From the NCBI GenBank assembly GCA_046485045.1, contig JAWOHT010000014.1:1-64000 (forward strand): 64,000 bases of DNA. The letters run 5' to 3'. The notes beneath the pieces were generated by a model that saw only the letters and a list, made by a program, of their open reading frames with translations, was not told where the DNA came from and made no database searches. Origin of the DNA: JAFGPL01 sp046485045. GTDB lineage: Bacteria > Bacteroidota > Bacteroidia > Bacteroidales > UBA10428. A program made the position numbers and the translations under genes. Shown in pieces: positions 1 to 9,582 of this stretch (the stretch's first letter is position 1; every line of letters begins with the position of its first letter).

Positions 1-1030
1 CTTTCATCCGCTCTCTATTGGTATGTGTGATAAAAATCTGTCCGAATTTGGGTTGAGATACAAGCTCAATCAACTGTTTTACCCTTTGCTCATCGAATTT
101 ATCGAAAACATCATCGAGCAGGAGCAGCGGTACTTTACCCGTTACCTCATGAATGAAGTCAAACTGGGCAAATTTAAGGGCTACGAGGTAGGTTTTCTGC
201 TGACCCTGTGAGCCTGACTTTTTAATGTTATGCCCAAACAGTTTTAGAACCAGGTCGTCTTTATGAGGCCCGGCAGAGGTATACCTTAATATCTTGTCTT
301 TGGCAGCCGATTTCACAAGTAATTCTTTATACCCGGCATCAGCAAGCTGAGACTGATATACCAGTTCAACCTTTTCGGCATGTCCGGATATGAAGTCGTA
401 ATAAGACTGGAAAACCGGCACCAGTCTGGTGGTAAAATCTTTCCTTTCCCCAAAAATCTTTTCACCCAGGACTGCCAACTGTTCGTCGTATATTTCAATG
501 GTGCCGTCATCCCTGCCCCTTTCTGCCATATCTTTCAACAGCTTATTGCGCTGTGCCAGAAGCCGGTTAAGCCCTATTACATTTTCGAGGTATGGTTTGT
601 TATATTGCACGATTACGTTGTTCATGAATTTTCTTCGCTCTTCTCCCCCGTCAAGTATAAGGGCAGCATCAAGCGGCGATATCATCACAAGGGGCAACAG
701 CCCGATATGGTCTGAGAGTTTGGGATATTCCTTTTTATTTCTTTTAAAGATTTTTCGCTTATCACGTTGCAACCCGCAATATATCTCCTCTTTTTTATCT
801 TCAGCATCAAATTCGCCTTGTATAACCGAAAATTCGGCGTTGTACAGTATGTTTTCCGAATCAACGGCATTAAAATAGCTCTTGCACAAACATAAATAAT
901 GAATTGCATCGAGAATGTTTGTCTTGCCAACCCCGTTGTCTCCTACAAAACAATTGATACGGGGTGAAAATTCGAACCCGGCATTTTCATAATTCTTAAA
1001 GTTTACAATTTCAAGTTTTTTCAGGTACAT
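1..1030 (-). CDS. recF: DNA replication/repair protein RecF (partial, C-terminus off the left edge)
   Basis: Reading the minus strand from the ATG at 1030 gives an uninterrupted frame to the window edge, 343 codons, so about 20-30 C-terminal residues are missing. RecF is an SMC-like ATPase that loads RecA at gapped DNA. Visible are the N-terminal LEIVNFKNY segment, the Walker A GDNGVGKTNILDAI (about residues 32-45) and, near the end, a Walker B LLLLDDVFDKFD followed by QIFITHTNRER, all typical of RecF. It is divergent from the TPR/ribH genes, a neighbourhood I associate with Bacteroidales genomes. The gene is open at its 3' end only because of the window boundary; no frameshift is visible. 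Confidence 0.95.
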   Translation of the reverse strand, partial: MYLKKLEIVNFKNYENAGFEFSPRINCFVGDNGVGKTNILDAIHYLCLCKSYFNAVDSENILYNAEFSVIQGEFDAEDKKEEIYCGLQRDKRKIFKRNKKEYPKLSDHIGLLPLVMISPLDAALILDGGEERRKFMNNVIVQYNKPYLENVIGLNRLLAQRNKLLKDMAERGRDDGTIEIYDEQLAVLGEKIFGERKDFTTRLVPVFQSYYDFISGHAEKVELVYQSQLADAGYKELLVKSAAKDKILRYTSAGPHKDDLVLKLFGHNIKKSGSQGQQKTYLVALKFAQFDFIHEVTGKVPLLLLDDVFDKFDEQRVKQLIELVSQPKFGQIFITHTNRERMK

Positions 1031-1058
1031 AAAAAATTAATCAAGATATATCGAAACA

Positions 1059-1066
1059 CAAATTTA
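1059..1066 (-). promoter_or_regulatory. Candidate -7 element for recF
   Basis: The minus strand reads TAAATTTG, a match to the Bacteroidota -7 consensus TAnnTTTG, 28 bases before the recF start codon. No clear TTG -33 element is present at the expected distance. Confidence 0.4.
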
Positions 1067-1248
1067 ATCTTTTCTCCGGTGTTACTTTTTTAAAATGTAA
1101 CAGTGTGCATTTATCAGACATTTTTAAAAAACGCGTTATATAACTTACAATATCAAAGTCATACAAACTTAGTGCATTCAAAAGGTAATCTTCTTGGAAA
1201 AGAGTTAAAATTTTTACTGACAAAATTTTATAAATATCTTAAAAGAAT

Positions 1249-1256
1249 TACATTTG
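1249..1256 (+). promoter_or_regulatory. Candidate -7 element for the TPR gene
   Basis: TACATTTG matches the Bacteroidota -7 consensus and lies 35 bases before the TPR gene start. The -33 position is AT-rich without an obvious TTG. Confidence 0.45.
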
Positions 1257-1291
1257 CGTTCTGAATTTTTAAATGCTTAACTTTCTCAAAA

Positions 1292-1984
1292 ATGGCAAGT
1301 AAGAAAAATGAATTAAACGAATCGGGATTCGAAAGCGTAGAAAATGTACTTAGTAAAACCGAACAATACATTGAAGAAAACCAGAAAAGCCTTACCATAA
1401 TTGTTGCAGCCATTGCAATAATTGTTGCTGTATACATGGGTTACAAAAGGTTTTACCTGGCACCAAAGGAAAAATTGGCCGAGGCAGAATTGTACATGGC
1501 AGAAAAATATTTCGAAGCAGATTCTTTCAAACTGGCGCTTGAAGGTGATGGCAGTTACCTTGGTTTTCTGGATATTATTGATGAATATGGCATTACAAAA
1601 AGCGCCAATCTTTCACACTACTATGCCGGAATATGTTACCTGAGAATGGGTATGCACGAAGAGGCCATTGAGGAATTAAAAAAATTTGATGTAAACGATG
1701 TAATGGTAGCCAGTATTGCTTTAGGTGCAATTGGTGATGCCTATATCGAATTAGGTGACAATAAAAAAGCTTTGTCCTTTTTTCTTAAGGCTGCTTCAAG
1801 AAAGAAGAATGATTTAACCACTCCCATCTATCTGAAAAAAGCAGGACTTGTATATGAAGAACTGGGTGAGTATGAAAAAGCAATTGATCTGTACGGAAAA
1901 ATAGAAAAAAAGTATCCCGGGTCTCAGGAAGCATTCGATATTGAAAAATATATAACGACTGCCAGGATAAGGATGGAAAAATAA
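1292..1984 (+). CDS. Membrane-anchored tetratricopeptide repeat protein
   Basis: A 230-residue protein with a single hydrophobic segment at about residues 33-52 (LTIIVAAIAIIVAVYMGY), preceded by a charged N-terminus, then a helical domain with TPR-like repeats at about residues 105-215 (for example AIGDAYIELGDNKKALSFFLKAA and AGLVYEELGEYEKAIDLYGKI). This is consistent with an inner-membrane protein presenting a TPR scaffold to the periplasm or cytoplasm. It sits between recF and ribH, a position conserved to my knowledge in many Bacteroidales, so it is probably housekeeping; the exact partner is unknown. A YfgM-like role in envelope protein quality control is possible but not shown by the sequence. 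Confidence 0.85.
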   Translation: MASKKNELNESGFESVENVLSKTEQYIEENQKSLTIIVAAIAIIVAVYMGYKRFYLAPKEKLAEAELYMAEKYFEADSFKLALEGDGSYLGFLDIIDEYGITKSANLSHYYAGICYLRMGMHEEAIEELKKFDVNDVMVASIALGAIGDAYIELGDNKKALSFFLKAASRKKNDLTTPIYLKKAGLVYEELGEYEKAIDLYGKIEKKYPGSQEAFDIEKYITTARIRMEK

Positions 1985-2131
1985 TTTTCAGCCGGGTTTC
2001 TGTTTTTGGAGATAGCACCGGGGCATATCTGCTGCCGGATAGATTATTTACTAAAAACAATATTGTAAAGCTAAAGTATTTCATTAATCGAAGCGTAACA
2101 TCTTTATTCTTATCAATCTTAAACTTCAGAC

Positions 2132-2620
2132 ATGGCCAGCAGTATCAAAAACCTTTCTGAATATAATACCGCCGGGGTGCCATCTGCTAAAGGCATAAAG
2201 GCAGGGATAGTAGTATCTGAATGGAACCATGAAATCACCGGGGCATTACTTGAAGGCACTGTAAATACACTGCTTCGGCATGGCGCATCCGAAGATGATA
2301 TTGCAATCTGCCATGTTCCCGGTAGTTTTGAACTCACCTCCGGGGCAAAAATGATGGCCGATACAGGCAGGTATGACGGAGTTATTTGCATCGGCTGTGT
2401 AATAAAGGGCGACACACCCCATTTCGATTACATCTGCCAGGGAGTAACGCAGGGCATTACAGGATTGAACCTGCAATATAAAATACCGTTTGTTTTTGGA
2501 GTTTTAACAACCAATAACCTTCAACAGGCCAAAGACCGTGCAGGCGGAATACATGGTAACAAAGGCGATGAAGCTGCTGTGACTTTTATTAAGATGGCAG
2601 CCCTGAAAAAAAAGCTATAA
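2132..2620 (+). CDS. ribH: 6,7-dimethyl-8-ribityllumazine synthase
   Basis: This enzyme condenses 5-amino-6-ribitylaminouracil with 3,4-dihydroxy-2-butanone 4-phosphate to lumazine, the penultimate step of riboflavin synthesis, usually as an icosahedral or pentameric assembly in the cytosol. At 162 residues it has the usual length. Family signatures seen are SEWNHEITGALLEG (substrate loop), HVPGSFELTSGAK, the IGCVIKGDTPHFDYI segment with the catalytic histidine, and the GVLTTNN loop followed by a HGNKGDEAA segment. No FMN riboswitch is visible upstream; the 147 bases before it contain no obvious terminator either, so it may be co-transcribed with the TPR gene. Confidence 0.96.
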   Translation: MASSIKNLSEYNTAGVPSAKGIKAGIVVSEWNHEITGALLEGTVNTLLRHGASEDDIAICHVPGSFELTSGAKMMADTGRYDGVICIGCVIKGDTPHFDYICQGVTQGITGLNLQYKIPFVFGVLTTNNLQQAKDRAGGIHGNKGDEAAVTFIKMAALKKKL

Positions 2621-2727
2621 CAACCGGCCATTAAGAATTCTTCTGCCGTGATAATTTTAATATTTTATAATTGCAGCAGTTCCCTTTTTAAGTTAATTTT
2701 ATCACCTGTTATTTTCAAAATGTTATT

Positions 2728-3681
2728 ATGAGAATTGTGTTTCTCGATACCGATACAGTAGGTAATGTTTCAAACATTTTCAGGCTCAGGGAGTTTGGAG
2801 AGTTTATTACTTACCCGCTAACACCTGAAAATCTGCGCATTGAGAGAGTGTTCGGTACCGATGTAGTCATTACCAACAAGGTAGTAATAGACAAGGAGGT
2901 TATGGATGCCTGTCCCGGCCTGAAACTTATCTGCATTGCAGCTACCGGCACAAATAATATTGATCTGGAAGTTGCCCGCGAAAAGGGTATCGTGGTTAAA
3001 AATGTTGCGGGGTATTCTACCGAAAGCGTTGCACAAAGCACTTTCGCGCTGCTTTTTTACCTTTTGAACAAACTAAGATATTATGACAATTATGTAAAAT
3101 CGGGCGAATACTGTAAAAGCAGCATTTTTACCCATCATGGCCGTGATATTATACAGCTTTACGGTAAACGTTTCGGGGTGATCGGCCTTGGCGCGATCGG
3201 AAACCGGGTGGCAGAGATTGCTAAAGTTTTTGGCTGCGAGACTGTTTATCATTCTACCTCGGGCAAAAACAAAAACGCTTCAGGTTATAAACACCTTGAA
3301 ATTAACGAATTGCTTGGCACCTCTGATATTGTTTCAATTCACTGCCCGCTTAGTGAAAGCACGAAAGGCCTGATAGACTATCACAGGTTAAAAATGATGA
3401 AACCCTCGGCTTATCTGCTTAATATGGGAAGAGGAGGAATAGTTATAGAGCATGACCTGGCAAGGGCAATTAATGAGGGTATCATTGCCGGTGCCGGAAT
3501 TGATGTGCTTGAACACGAACCAATAAACAAAGACAATCTTCTGCTCACAACCAACGATAGCGAAAAAATCGTGATAACCCCGCATGTGGCATGGGCAGGC
3601 GTTGATTCCCGCAATCTGCTTATTGATAAAATTTATCATAATATCAGGGAGTTTATTAAAACTACAGGTCAATATTTTTAG
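2728..3681 (+). CDS. D-2-hydroxyacid dehydrogenase (hydroxypyruvate reductase-like)
   Basis: A 317-residue NAD-dependent D-isomer-specific 2-hydroxyacid dehydrogenase, probably interconverting a 2-oxoacid such as hydroxypyruvate or glyoxylate with its D-hydroxy form. The N-terminal substrate domain is followed by a Rossmann domain with GVIGLGAIGNRVAEIAKVFG (GxGxxG, about residues 150-170). The catalytic triad is visible: Arg in LNMGRGGIV, Glu in DVLEHEP, and His in TPHVAWA. The substrate cannot be fixed from sequence; the overall pattern resembles glycerate dehydrogenase/hydroxypyruvate reductase more than the longer phosphoglycerate dehydrogenase, as there is no ACT domain. Confidence 0.88.
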   Translation: MRIVFLDTDTVGNVSNIFRLREFGEFITYPLTPENLRIERVFGTDVVITNKVVIDKEVMDACPGLKLICIAATGTNNIDLEVAREKGIVVKNVAGYSTESVAQSTFALLFYLLNKLRYYDNYVKSGEYCKSSIFTHHGRDIIQLYGKRFGVIGLGAIGNRVAEIAKVFGCETVYHSTSGKNKNASGYKHLEINELLGTSDIVSIHCPLSESTKGLIDYHRLKMMKPSAYLLNMGRGGIVIEHDLARAINEGIIAGAGIDVLEHEPINKDNLLLTTNDSEKIVITPHVAWAGVDSRNLLIDKIYHNIREFIKTTGQYF

Positions 3682-3738
3682 GCGGTTAAGCGCAACGGAA
3701 AGAATATTGATCAAAATATGGGTTAATTGTTTTCAATA

Positions 3739-3772
3739 TTGCGATACTGTAAACAGGAATTATATATTTTTG
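3739..3772 (+). promoter_or_regulatory. Bacteroidota-type promoter for the flippase-like gene
   Basis: TTG at 3739-3741 and TATTTTTG at 3765-3772 are separated by 23 bases, fitting TTG-N(17-23)-TAnnTTTG. The start codon of the downstream gene lies 33 bases further on. Confidence 0.6.
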
Positions 3773-3804
3773 CACATTCTGAATGAAAAAGGTTAATTTG
3801 TAAC

Positions 3805-4842
3805 ATGAAAAAGTGGGTCATCAATATTACCAAATACACGATTTTTCTTGCCATTGGCATTACCTTGTTTTATTTTGTTTATAGAGACTATCCGTTAGAG
3901 GAGTTTAAAATTGCGTTTAAAAGTATCAATTACTTCTGGATATTTGTTTCCATCACGCTTGGCATTATTTCTCAAGTGAGCCGTGCCATACGCTGGAACA
4001 TGCTGATAAGGCCATTGGGATATAACCCGAAACTTTATAACTCTTTTTTTTCGGTGCTGGTTCTTTATTTTGTAAACCTAATTGCCCCCAGGGCTGGTGA
4101 GGTGGCCAGATGTACTGTATTGTCAAAATACGAGAAGATTCCCTTTGCCAAACTTGTAGGTACTGTTTTTGTTGAACGTATGGCCGACCTGATTTCCCTG
4201 ATGATCCTTGCAGTTATTATTATCCTGTCGCAACTCAGCATCTTTGTAAAGTTTTTTAACGTGCACCCCGAAATGAAAAATAACCTTTTAAAGCTGCTTT
4301 CGGTCAGAAACATTGTCATAGGGGTATTTGCGCTTATTTTACTTGTATTGGTGTTTGTCTTTGTCCGAAGATATTTCAGGAACAAAAAAGAAGAAAGCAC
4401 CAACTCACTGACAAAAAGACTTAAAAACCTGAAAAACAGTTTTTTAGAAGGTATTAGATCTATTTTGAAACTCGAAAACAAGTGGTACTTTATCGGACAC
4501 ACCATGTTTATCTTTCTTATGTGGCTGTTGATGCTTTACGTAGTTTTCCTGGCTTTTGAACCCACCAGACATCTTACTATATGGACAGGCATGATCGTAT
4601 TCCTTATGGGCGGACTTGCAATGTTGGCGCCCGTTCAGGGGGGTATCGGGGCATGGCACTTTATGGTGTTTGAAACCTTGTTTATTTACGGCATCGCAAA
4701 ATCAGACGGTAAAATGTTTGCTTTTATTGCACATGCCTCCACCAACCTTATTTATTTGGGTCTTGGATTATTGGCGCTCATCCTCCTTCCGATCATCAAC
4801 AGGAAATACTTTCCCCGAGAAAGTGAGACCTCTGCTAACTGA
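3805..4842 (+). CDS. Flippase-like membrane protein (lysylphosphatidylglycerol synthase TM-domain/UPF0104 family)
   Basis: A 345-residue integral membrane protein with about eight hydrophobic helices. The family pattern is clear: an early SQVSRAIRWNMLI segment, then YFVNLIAPRAGEVARCTVL, which is the conserved R-A-G-E motif of the UPF0104/flippase-like family, then VERMADLISL and, near the C-terminus, PVQGGIGAWHFMV. Members are implicated in lipid or polyprenyl-linked substrate translocation or modification; the substrate here is unknown. It has its own promoter and converges with dipeptidyl peptidase III, 13 bases away. There is no LPG synthase catalytic domain, so the enzyme activity of MprF should not be transferred. 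Confidence 0.85.
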   Translation: MKKWVINITKYTIFLAIGITLFYFVYRDYPLEEFKIAFKSINYFWIFVSITLGIISQVSRAIRWNMLIRPLGYNPKLYNSFFSVLVLYFVNLIAPRAGEVARCTVLSKYEKIPFAKLVGTVFVERMADLISLMILAVIIILSQLSIFVKFFNVHPEMKNNLLKLLSVRNIVIGVFALILLVLVFVFVRRYFRNKKEESTNSLTKRLKNLKNSFLEGIRSILKLENKWYFIGHTMFIFLMWLLMLYVVFLAFEPTRHLTIWTGMIVFLMGGLAMLAPVQGGIGAWHFMVFETLFIYGIAKSDGKMFAFIAHASTNLIYLGLGLLALILLPIINRKYFPRESETSAN

Positions 4843-4855
4843 ACCATAAATACCA

Positions 4856-6904
4856 CTAATTAAAATCAGGAAGGAATGAATAGTTTTCGCTGTAATACAT
4901 CATCTGTCCTGCATAATCATCCGGATAACTAATAGTTACATCGGTTATTTCCCCGTCTCGCCAAACTGCTGTCAGTTCAGGATTAAGAAACCCGCTATAG
5001 GGAGCAAGGTTTAGTTTTTTATATCGTTCAAGCACTTCATGGTGAAGTTCCCTGTCAACTTTCACACCATATTTTTCAACAAGTTCTTTGCCTGCCTGGT
5101 AATCGCCTTCAGACTTGATTCGCTGAACCTCACTGAGCAGTTCACCAAACAGTGACCTTAATTTTTCAAAATCGTTGACCATGAAATAGGTTCTTCCATC
5201 CCTGGATATTTTTTCTATTACGTTATCGGGTTTGCCTTTATCCAAACACCATCGCGATATAAGCTGCCGGTTACGCATATGTGCCTGTTCAATATCTTTC
5301 CCGGGCCGGATGCGGGTAAGCTGCGTCATCAGTCCATTACGTATATAGTTCATGTATTCGGCCTTTGCCGCTTCAAGGTTTGGTATCAGCCCCAATTCAA
5401 CCAGCTTTTCGTCCATTATGTAATAAAGTGCAAAAAGGTCGGCCCTTGTTTCTTCGAGGGGTGCCATATAGTTTTTCAGGGCATCTGTGGCAACTCCGGG
5501 CTTTAACTGTCCCGATCCGTGGCCAAGGCACTCGTGAAGGTCAACATGCAGGTTACCTGCCAGAAAACCATGTTTTTTAACAAACGCTATCTCCTCTTCA
5601 CTGGCGGCAAACTCTTCGAGCATTCCGGTTTTAAGATTGGCCTGATCGTAAGCATAGGTGATGTTCTCCATCGTCACCGATTTTGAGCCGTGCTCTTTTC
5701 TTATCCAATCGGCATTGGGCAAATTAATGCCTATTGGTGTGGCCGGATAACAGGCGCCACCAAGCTGTACAACGGTAATTACCTTGGCTGTCACCCCTTT
5801 TACTTCACTTTTCTTGAATTCATCAGCAACAGGGGAGTTGTCTTCAAACCATTGGGCATTACTGCTAAGTATCTCTGTACGACGGGAGGCTTCAAGGTTT
5901 TTGAAATTTACCACCGCTTCCCATGTTGCTTTCAGGCCCAGCGGATCATCGTATGTCTCGATAAACCCGTTAACGAAATCGATTCTTGAGTTTAAATCAC
6001 TAACCCACAAAACATTGTATTCATCCCACGTATTCAGGTCGCCGGTTTTATAATAGCTGATGAGTTTTTGTATCACCGCTGCCTGCTCAGGGGTTTCTGC
6101 AACATCAAGTGATTTTCCGAGCCAGAAAATGATTTTCTCAATAGCCCCGGTATACATGCCCCCCTGTTTCCATATAATCTCCTTTATTTTCCCTTCTTCT
6201 TTAACTACTTTTGAATTCAAGCCATACGATACCGGTTTTGGGTCACCGGGGTTTTTCATTTTTTCATAATAACGCTCAACTTCCTGTTGGCCCACATTTT
6301 GGTAAAAATTAACCGCCGAACCGGCAATAATATCCTTTTCTGAGTCCTGACAAACCTTTTTCGGCATTAACTCAGGATCGAACATAACCTGCATCAATTC
6401 ATGTAAGAAGCTATCGTGCTGCTGGCCGGTATTTGCCGGAAATTTTATGCTGTCGGAGTGTTGCACAAGATGCATGAAGTAGTCGGGGGAAATCCCGGGC
6501 AATATTTTATCGGTAGAATAATGATGGTAAATGCCATTGGCAAACCAGACACGTTTGAGATAAACCTCAAAATCAATGAAATCTTGTGTAGTTCTGTCTC
6601 CTGCATAGGTTTTATAAATATTCTCAAGTGTACGGCGTATAACAAGACTGTATTTTCCGTTCTGGTCGAAAAAAATATCACGCCCGCAGAGCGCAGCCTG
6701 GCTTAAATAGTATAAAAGTTCTTTCTGTTTTAACGAGAGTTTTTCAAATTCAGGTACCTGGTACCGGAGTATCCTGATGTCGGCAAACTGTTCGGCAAAA
6801 AAATCAAAACTACTGTCTGACAATTCATTCTTATTGACAGGATTATTGCAGGAAAAAAGTATCATGCCCATAGTAACAATCAATGAAATTTTTAGTTTAT
6901 TCAT
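4856..6904 (-). CDS. Dipeptidyl peptidase III (M49 zinc peptidase), lipoprotein
   Basis: A 682-residue M49-family exopeptidase that releases dipeptides from peptide N-termini. The zinc motif HECLGH is at residues 457-462 (HEXXGH form typical of M49), and EETRADL about 20 residues later supplies the third zinc ligand. The N-terminus (a KL-I-rich stretch ending ILFSCNNP) is a lipoprotein signal with a lipobox cysteine around residue 19, so the enzyme should be tethered to an envelope membrane, unlike cytosolic eukaryotic DPP III. Length matches characterised Bacteroides DPP III. It is transcribed alone; a TAATTTTG -7 candidate lies 20 bases upstream. Confidence 0.94.
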   Translation of the reverse strand: MNKLKISLIVTMGMILFSCNNPVNKNELSDSSFDFFAEQFADIRILRYQVPEFEKLSLKQKELLYYLSQAALCGRDIFFDQNGKYSLVIRRTLENIYKTYAGDRTTQDFIDFEVYLKRVWFANGIYHHYSTDKILPGISPDYFMHLVQHSDSIKFPANTGQQHDSFLHELMQVMFDPELMPKKVCQDSEKDIIAGSAVNFYQNVGQQEVERYYEKMKNPGDPKPVSYGLNSKVVKEEGKIKEIIWKQGGMYTGAIEKIIFWLGKSLDVAETPEQAAVIQKLISYYKTGDLNTWDEYNVLWVSDLNSRIDFVNGFIETYDDPLGLKATWEAVVNFKNLEASRRTEILSSNAQWFEDNSPVADEFKKSEVKGVTAKVITVVQLGGACYPATPIGINLPNADWIRKEHGSKSVTMENITYAYDQANLKTGMLEEFAASEEEIAFVKKHGFLAGNLHVDLHECLGHGSGQLKPGVATDALKNYMAPLEETRADLFALYYIMDEKLVELGLIPNLEAAKAEYMNYIRNGLMTQLTRIRPGKDIEQAHMRNRQLISRWCLDKGKPDNVIEKISRDGRTYFMVNDFEKLRSLFGELLSEVQRIKSEGDYQAGKELVEKYGVKVDRELHHEVLERYKKLNLAPYSGFLNPELTAVWRDGEITDVTISYPDDYAGQMMYYSENYSFLPDFN

Positions 6905-6923
6905 GGCCTGTATTTTAAATTAC

Positions 6924-6931
6924 CAAAATTA
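6924..6931 (-). promoter_or_regulatory. Candidate -7 element for the dipeptidyl peptidase III gene
   Basis: The minus strand reads TAATTTTG, matching TAnnTTTG, 20 bases before the start codon at 6904. No convincing -33 TTG was found. Confidence 0.4.
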
Positions 6932-7006
6932 AAGAATTGCAGCGAATAATTAATCCTATGATCAGTATTTAACTTTTAGTCACAACCGCATCGAGCGATT
7001 AACCGA

Positions 7007-9571
7007 TTACTTTACTGAAAAAGGAATGCTTTTAGTGAACCTGTTTCCATGCTTGTCGGTGGTGGTAAATGTACAAATATATTTACCTTCTGTATCGGAA
7101 GTGTAAAAAGCTATAATTTCTGTCGATTTACCGGCAATTGTAAGATCGGGTTTCCAGAAAAGTGTTGTCCTGATATCATCACCGGGAATATCTTCGAGAG
7201 AATAGTCAGGGCCGCTAAACTCGTGGCCGAGCATCAGGATATCTTTCTGAATATCATGAATGGCACCCATACCCCTGTTATCAAGTCCTCTCAGGGTATA
7301 GATCTCAATAACCCCCATACTGTTCCGGGCAGAATATCGCTGAATAACAGATGGTGATGTTGAAACAGAGATATCCTGGACAACTTTCGGGGAAATACTG
7401 TCGAGAATACCGGCGCTGGTGCCAAGAGCTATGCCATCAACAACAATTAAAGCACCATGCGGGGTGCCGGTTGAATGTTCATGGCCAACGAACACAATCT
7501 CACCATTTACCAGGTTATAACTTTTTAGTTCTGAAATAATATCGGCCACATTCTTATAGAGTGAGTATTTTTTATAATTATAACCTTTTCCTGTAAACTC
7601 CTTTTTTCTTTTCTCATTTCCATGACTGTATTTACCAGAATATAAAAGCATTGGATTTCTGTAGTTCAGAAGGTCTTTAAGCTGTTCAAACTGCCATGCC
7701 TCTTTTTCTGCAACATATTTATCGAGAAGGTTCCCGGAATAAGGGTCATAAATGGTGTAGTTTTCGATTGACCGGCCTGTTTCATCGGCTATTGCAACAT
7801 TTAGCAGATTGTAGTTGATAATCCTGTTATCAAATTTAATATTGAAAATGCCCCTCGCATCAGATGATGCCTGAAACGTGCGCAGATCAGGGGTATGAAT
7901 GACCTTCACCGTTGCATTTTCCAGCAGGTTGTTCTTTTTGTCATAAACCTGTCCTGTAATGCCATCATGGTTAAAATATGGCAGCGAGTATTTATAACCG
8001 TAATTGTATATGCCAGAAAGAGGCAATGATCTTGCGCTATGCGTAAGCATGATAAGGTCTAAATAATCATCAGATAAGAAGTTTTCGAAATAGTCTGGTA
8101 AAGCATCCCTTAACCAGATATAATAACTGAAATAGTCTTGTAATGAGATATGGTTTTTATCAAGATAATTGCTTTTACATACTGAAATGGCAACAGAAAT
8201 ATCTGATAAGGATGTGTTTTTTAGTTCAATAAATGCTTTATCCCTTTTTTGATAGATGTCTTTAAAGATATTCACCTCCAGTATTTTGTCAGCCAATCGT
8301 AACCGTGCTGCAATAATCCTTGATGCTATGGTATTTGCCGAATCGTCAAGAAGGGTGCATTTAATAATACCTTCGGTGAATTTTTCAGATGGGACCCGCA
8401 AGTGGTGAGAACCTGTAAATTCAGTGGTTGAAGTCCATATGATTCTTCCATTCTGTTCCGCCACAAAATTTACTTTTATTTTTTTTACTTCATTGGTACT
8501 TTGAAGTAAAAACACGATATGGTCTGCATTGGTTCCGGAATAGTTAAGGATTATACCACCCGAAGATACCTCAGGTAAAGGATATAATACACTTTCGGTT
8601 ACCGGTTTTATGACCCTGAACTGGTATTGATGTTGCCCGGGTATAAAAGTAAAGGCACCCAGCCCCATATAATCACTCTTTATTCTGTCAATCTGTTTCC
8701 CGGTTTCATCCATCAGGTATCCTTCAACATCTTGAGGAAAACCATAACTATCAACTGCTTTGAAGGCCACTTTATTTTCAAGTCCGGCTATTAGATTACC
8801 CCCTTCAGGCAGAAACCGAATTTCAATAGTTTTTTTCCTTACCGGGAGCGGATAAATAAATATTTCAGTTTTCTTCTTTTGCTTTATTTCAAATTCGAGC
8901 CATAGCAGGCCGCAATCTGTATCAGAGGGCAATTCAAAGCTTAATTTACAATAACCTCTTTCATCAGTTGTTGCGCGACCATTATAGTAAACCATTTTTG
9001 CAGATCGACATTTATATGAAAATTTCGTAAAAGCCATCGGTTGTCCGTTGGGTAGTGTGAGATTTAAAGCTGACAATACTTTACTTCCCGGATAATAAAG
9101 ATTTTCGGGAAAAGTAACATCAAGAATAAATTGACGATCAATGTGTTGACTGATAATAATGTCTTTACAGAATGCCCGGGACACTGGCAGGTTTTTCATC
9201 CAGCCAGTATAACCGACCAACCGGTATCTGCCTTCGGTAAGATATACCGGAAGCATCAGGTATCCTTTGCATTCATTATCAATCAACGGATAGCGTATAT
9301 TCAGCACTTGTTTGCCAAAAACATCAAGCAGTTTTATATTTATATCGCTGCTTAATTGCTTTCCGCTGAGGGTGTTATTAGCAATTGCCTTAAACCAAAG
9401 CTCCTCTCCGGGTCTGTAAAATTCCTTGTCTGTTATAATATAAACATGTTCTGATGGGAATGTGCTATTATATTTTTCTGAATTTTCAACCAGTATTTCC
9501 CGAAAACCGGTGTCATATATTTGACCTGATATGAGTGTACCTAGCAAAATTGTTGAAATCAGGTATTTCAT
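7007..9571 (-). CDS. Secreted MG2-domain protein with CPD-like and TonB-plug-like domains
   Basis: An 854-residue protein with a short N-terminal signal sequence, then an alpha-2-macroglobulin MG2-like module (about residues 40-135: YIITDKEFYRPGEELWFKAI ... EGRYRLVGYTGWMKN). The middle consists of beta-rich segments; about residues 535-610 (GITGQVYDKKNNLLENATVKV) is a carboxypeptidase-regulatory-like fold. The segment near 690-780 (VDGIALGTSAGILDSISP, then MGVIEIYTLRG) resembles a TonB receptor plug, but no beta-barrel follows. It follows the sigma/FecR/STN-CPD genes with an 11-base gap, so it is probably co-transcribed. Such proteins are envelope-associated in Bacteroidota; I cannot assign a ligand. 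A shorter relative lies at 15468-17216. Confidence 0.75.
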   Translation of the reverse strand: MKYLISTILLGTLISGQIYDTGFREILVENSEKYNSTFPSEHVYIITDKEFYRPGEELWFKAIANNTLSGKQLSSDINIKLLDVFGKQVLNIRYPLIDNECKGYLMLPVYLTEGRYRLVGYTGWMKNLPVSRAFCKDIIISQHIDRQFILDVTFPENLYYPGSKVLSALNLTLPNGQPMAFTKFSYKCRSAKMVYYNGRATTDERGYCKLSFELPSDTDCGLLWLEFEIKQKKKTEIFIYPLPVRKKTIEIRFLPEGGNLIAGLENKVAFKAVDSYGFPQDVEGYLMDETGKQIDRIKSDYMGLGAFTFIPGQHQYQFRVIKPVTESVLYPLPEVSSGGIILNYSGTNADHIVFLLQSTNEVKKIKVNFVAEQNGRIIWTSTTEFTGSHHLRVPSEKFTEGIIKCTLLDDSANTIASRIIAARLRLADKILEVNIFKDIYQKRDKAFIELKNTSLSDISVAISVCKSNYLDKNHISLQDYFSYYIWLRDALPDYFENFLSDDYLDLIMLTHSARSLPLSGIYNYGYKYSLPYFNHDGITGQVYDKKNNLLENATVKVIHTPDLRTFQASSDARGIFNIKFDNRIINYNLLNVAIADETGRSIENYTIYDPYSGNLLDKYVAEKEAWQFEQLKDLLNYRNPMLLYSGKYSHGNEKRKKEFTGKGYNYKKYSLYKNVADIISELKSYNLVNGEIVFVGHEHSTGTPHGALIVVDGIALGTSAGILDSISPKVVQDISVSTSPSVIQRYSARNSMGVIEIYTLRGLDNRGMGAIHDIQKDILMLGHEFSGPDYSLEDIPGDDIRTTLFWKPDLTIAGKSTEIIAFYTSDTEGKYICTFTTTDKHGNRFTKSIPFSVK

Positions 9572-9582
9572 GAAATTGAGAA

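Noticed and set aside
429..878. Plus-strand frame of 149 codons and several others opposite recF
   Set aside because: They lie antisense to the continuous RecF frame, whose Walker motifs are intact; no domain or composition of a real protein.
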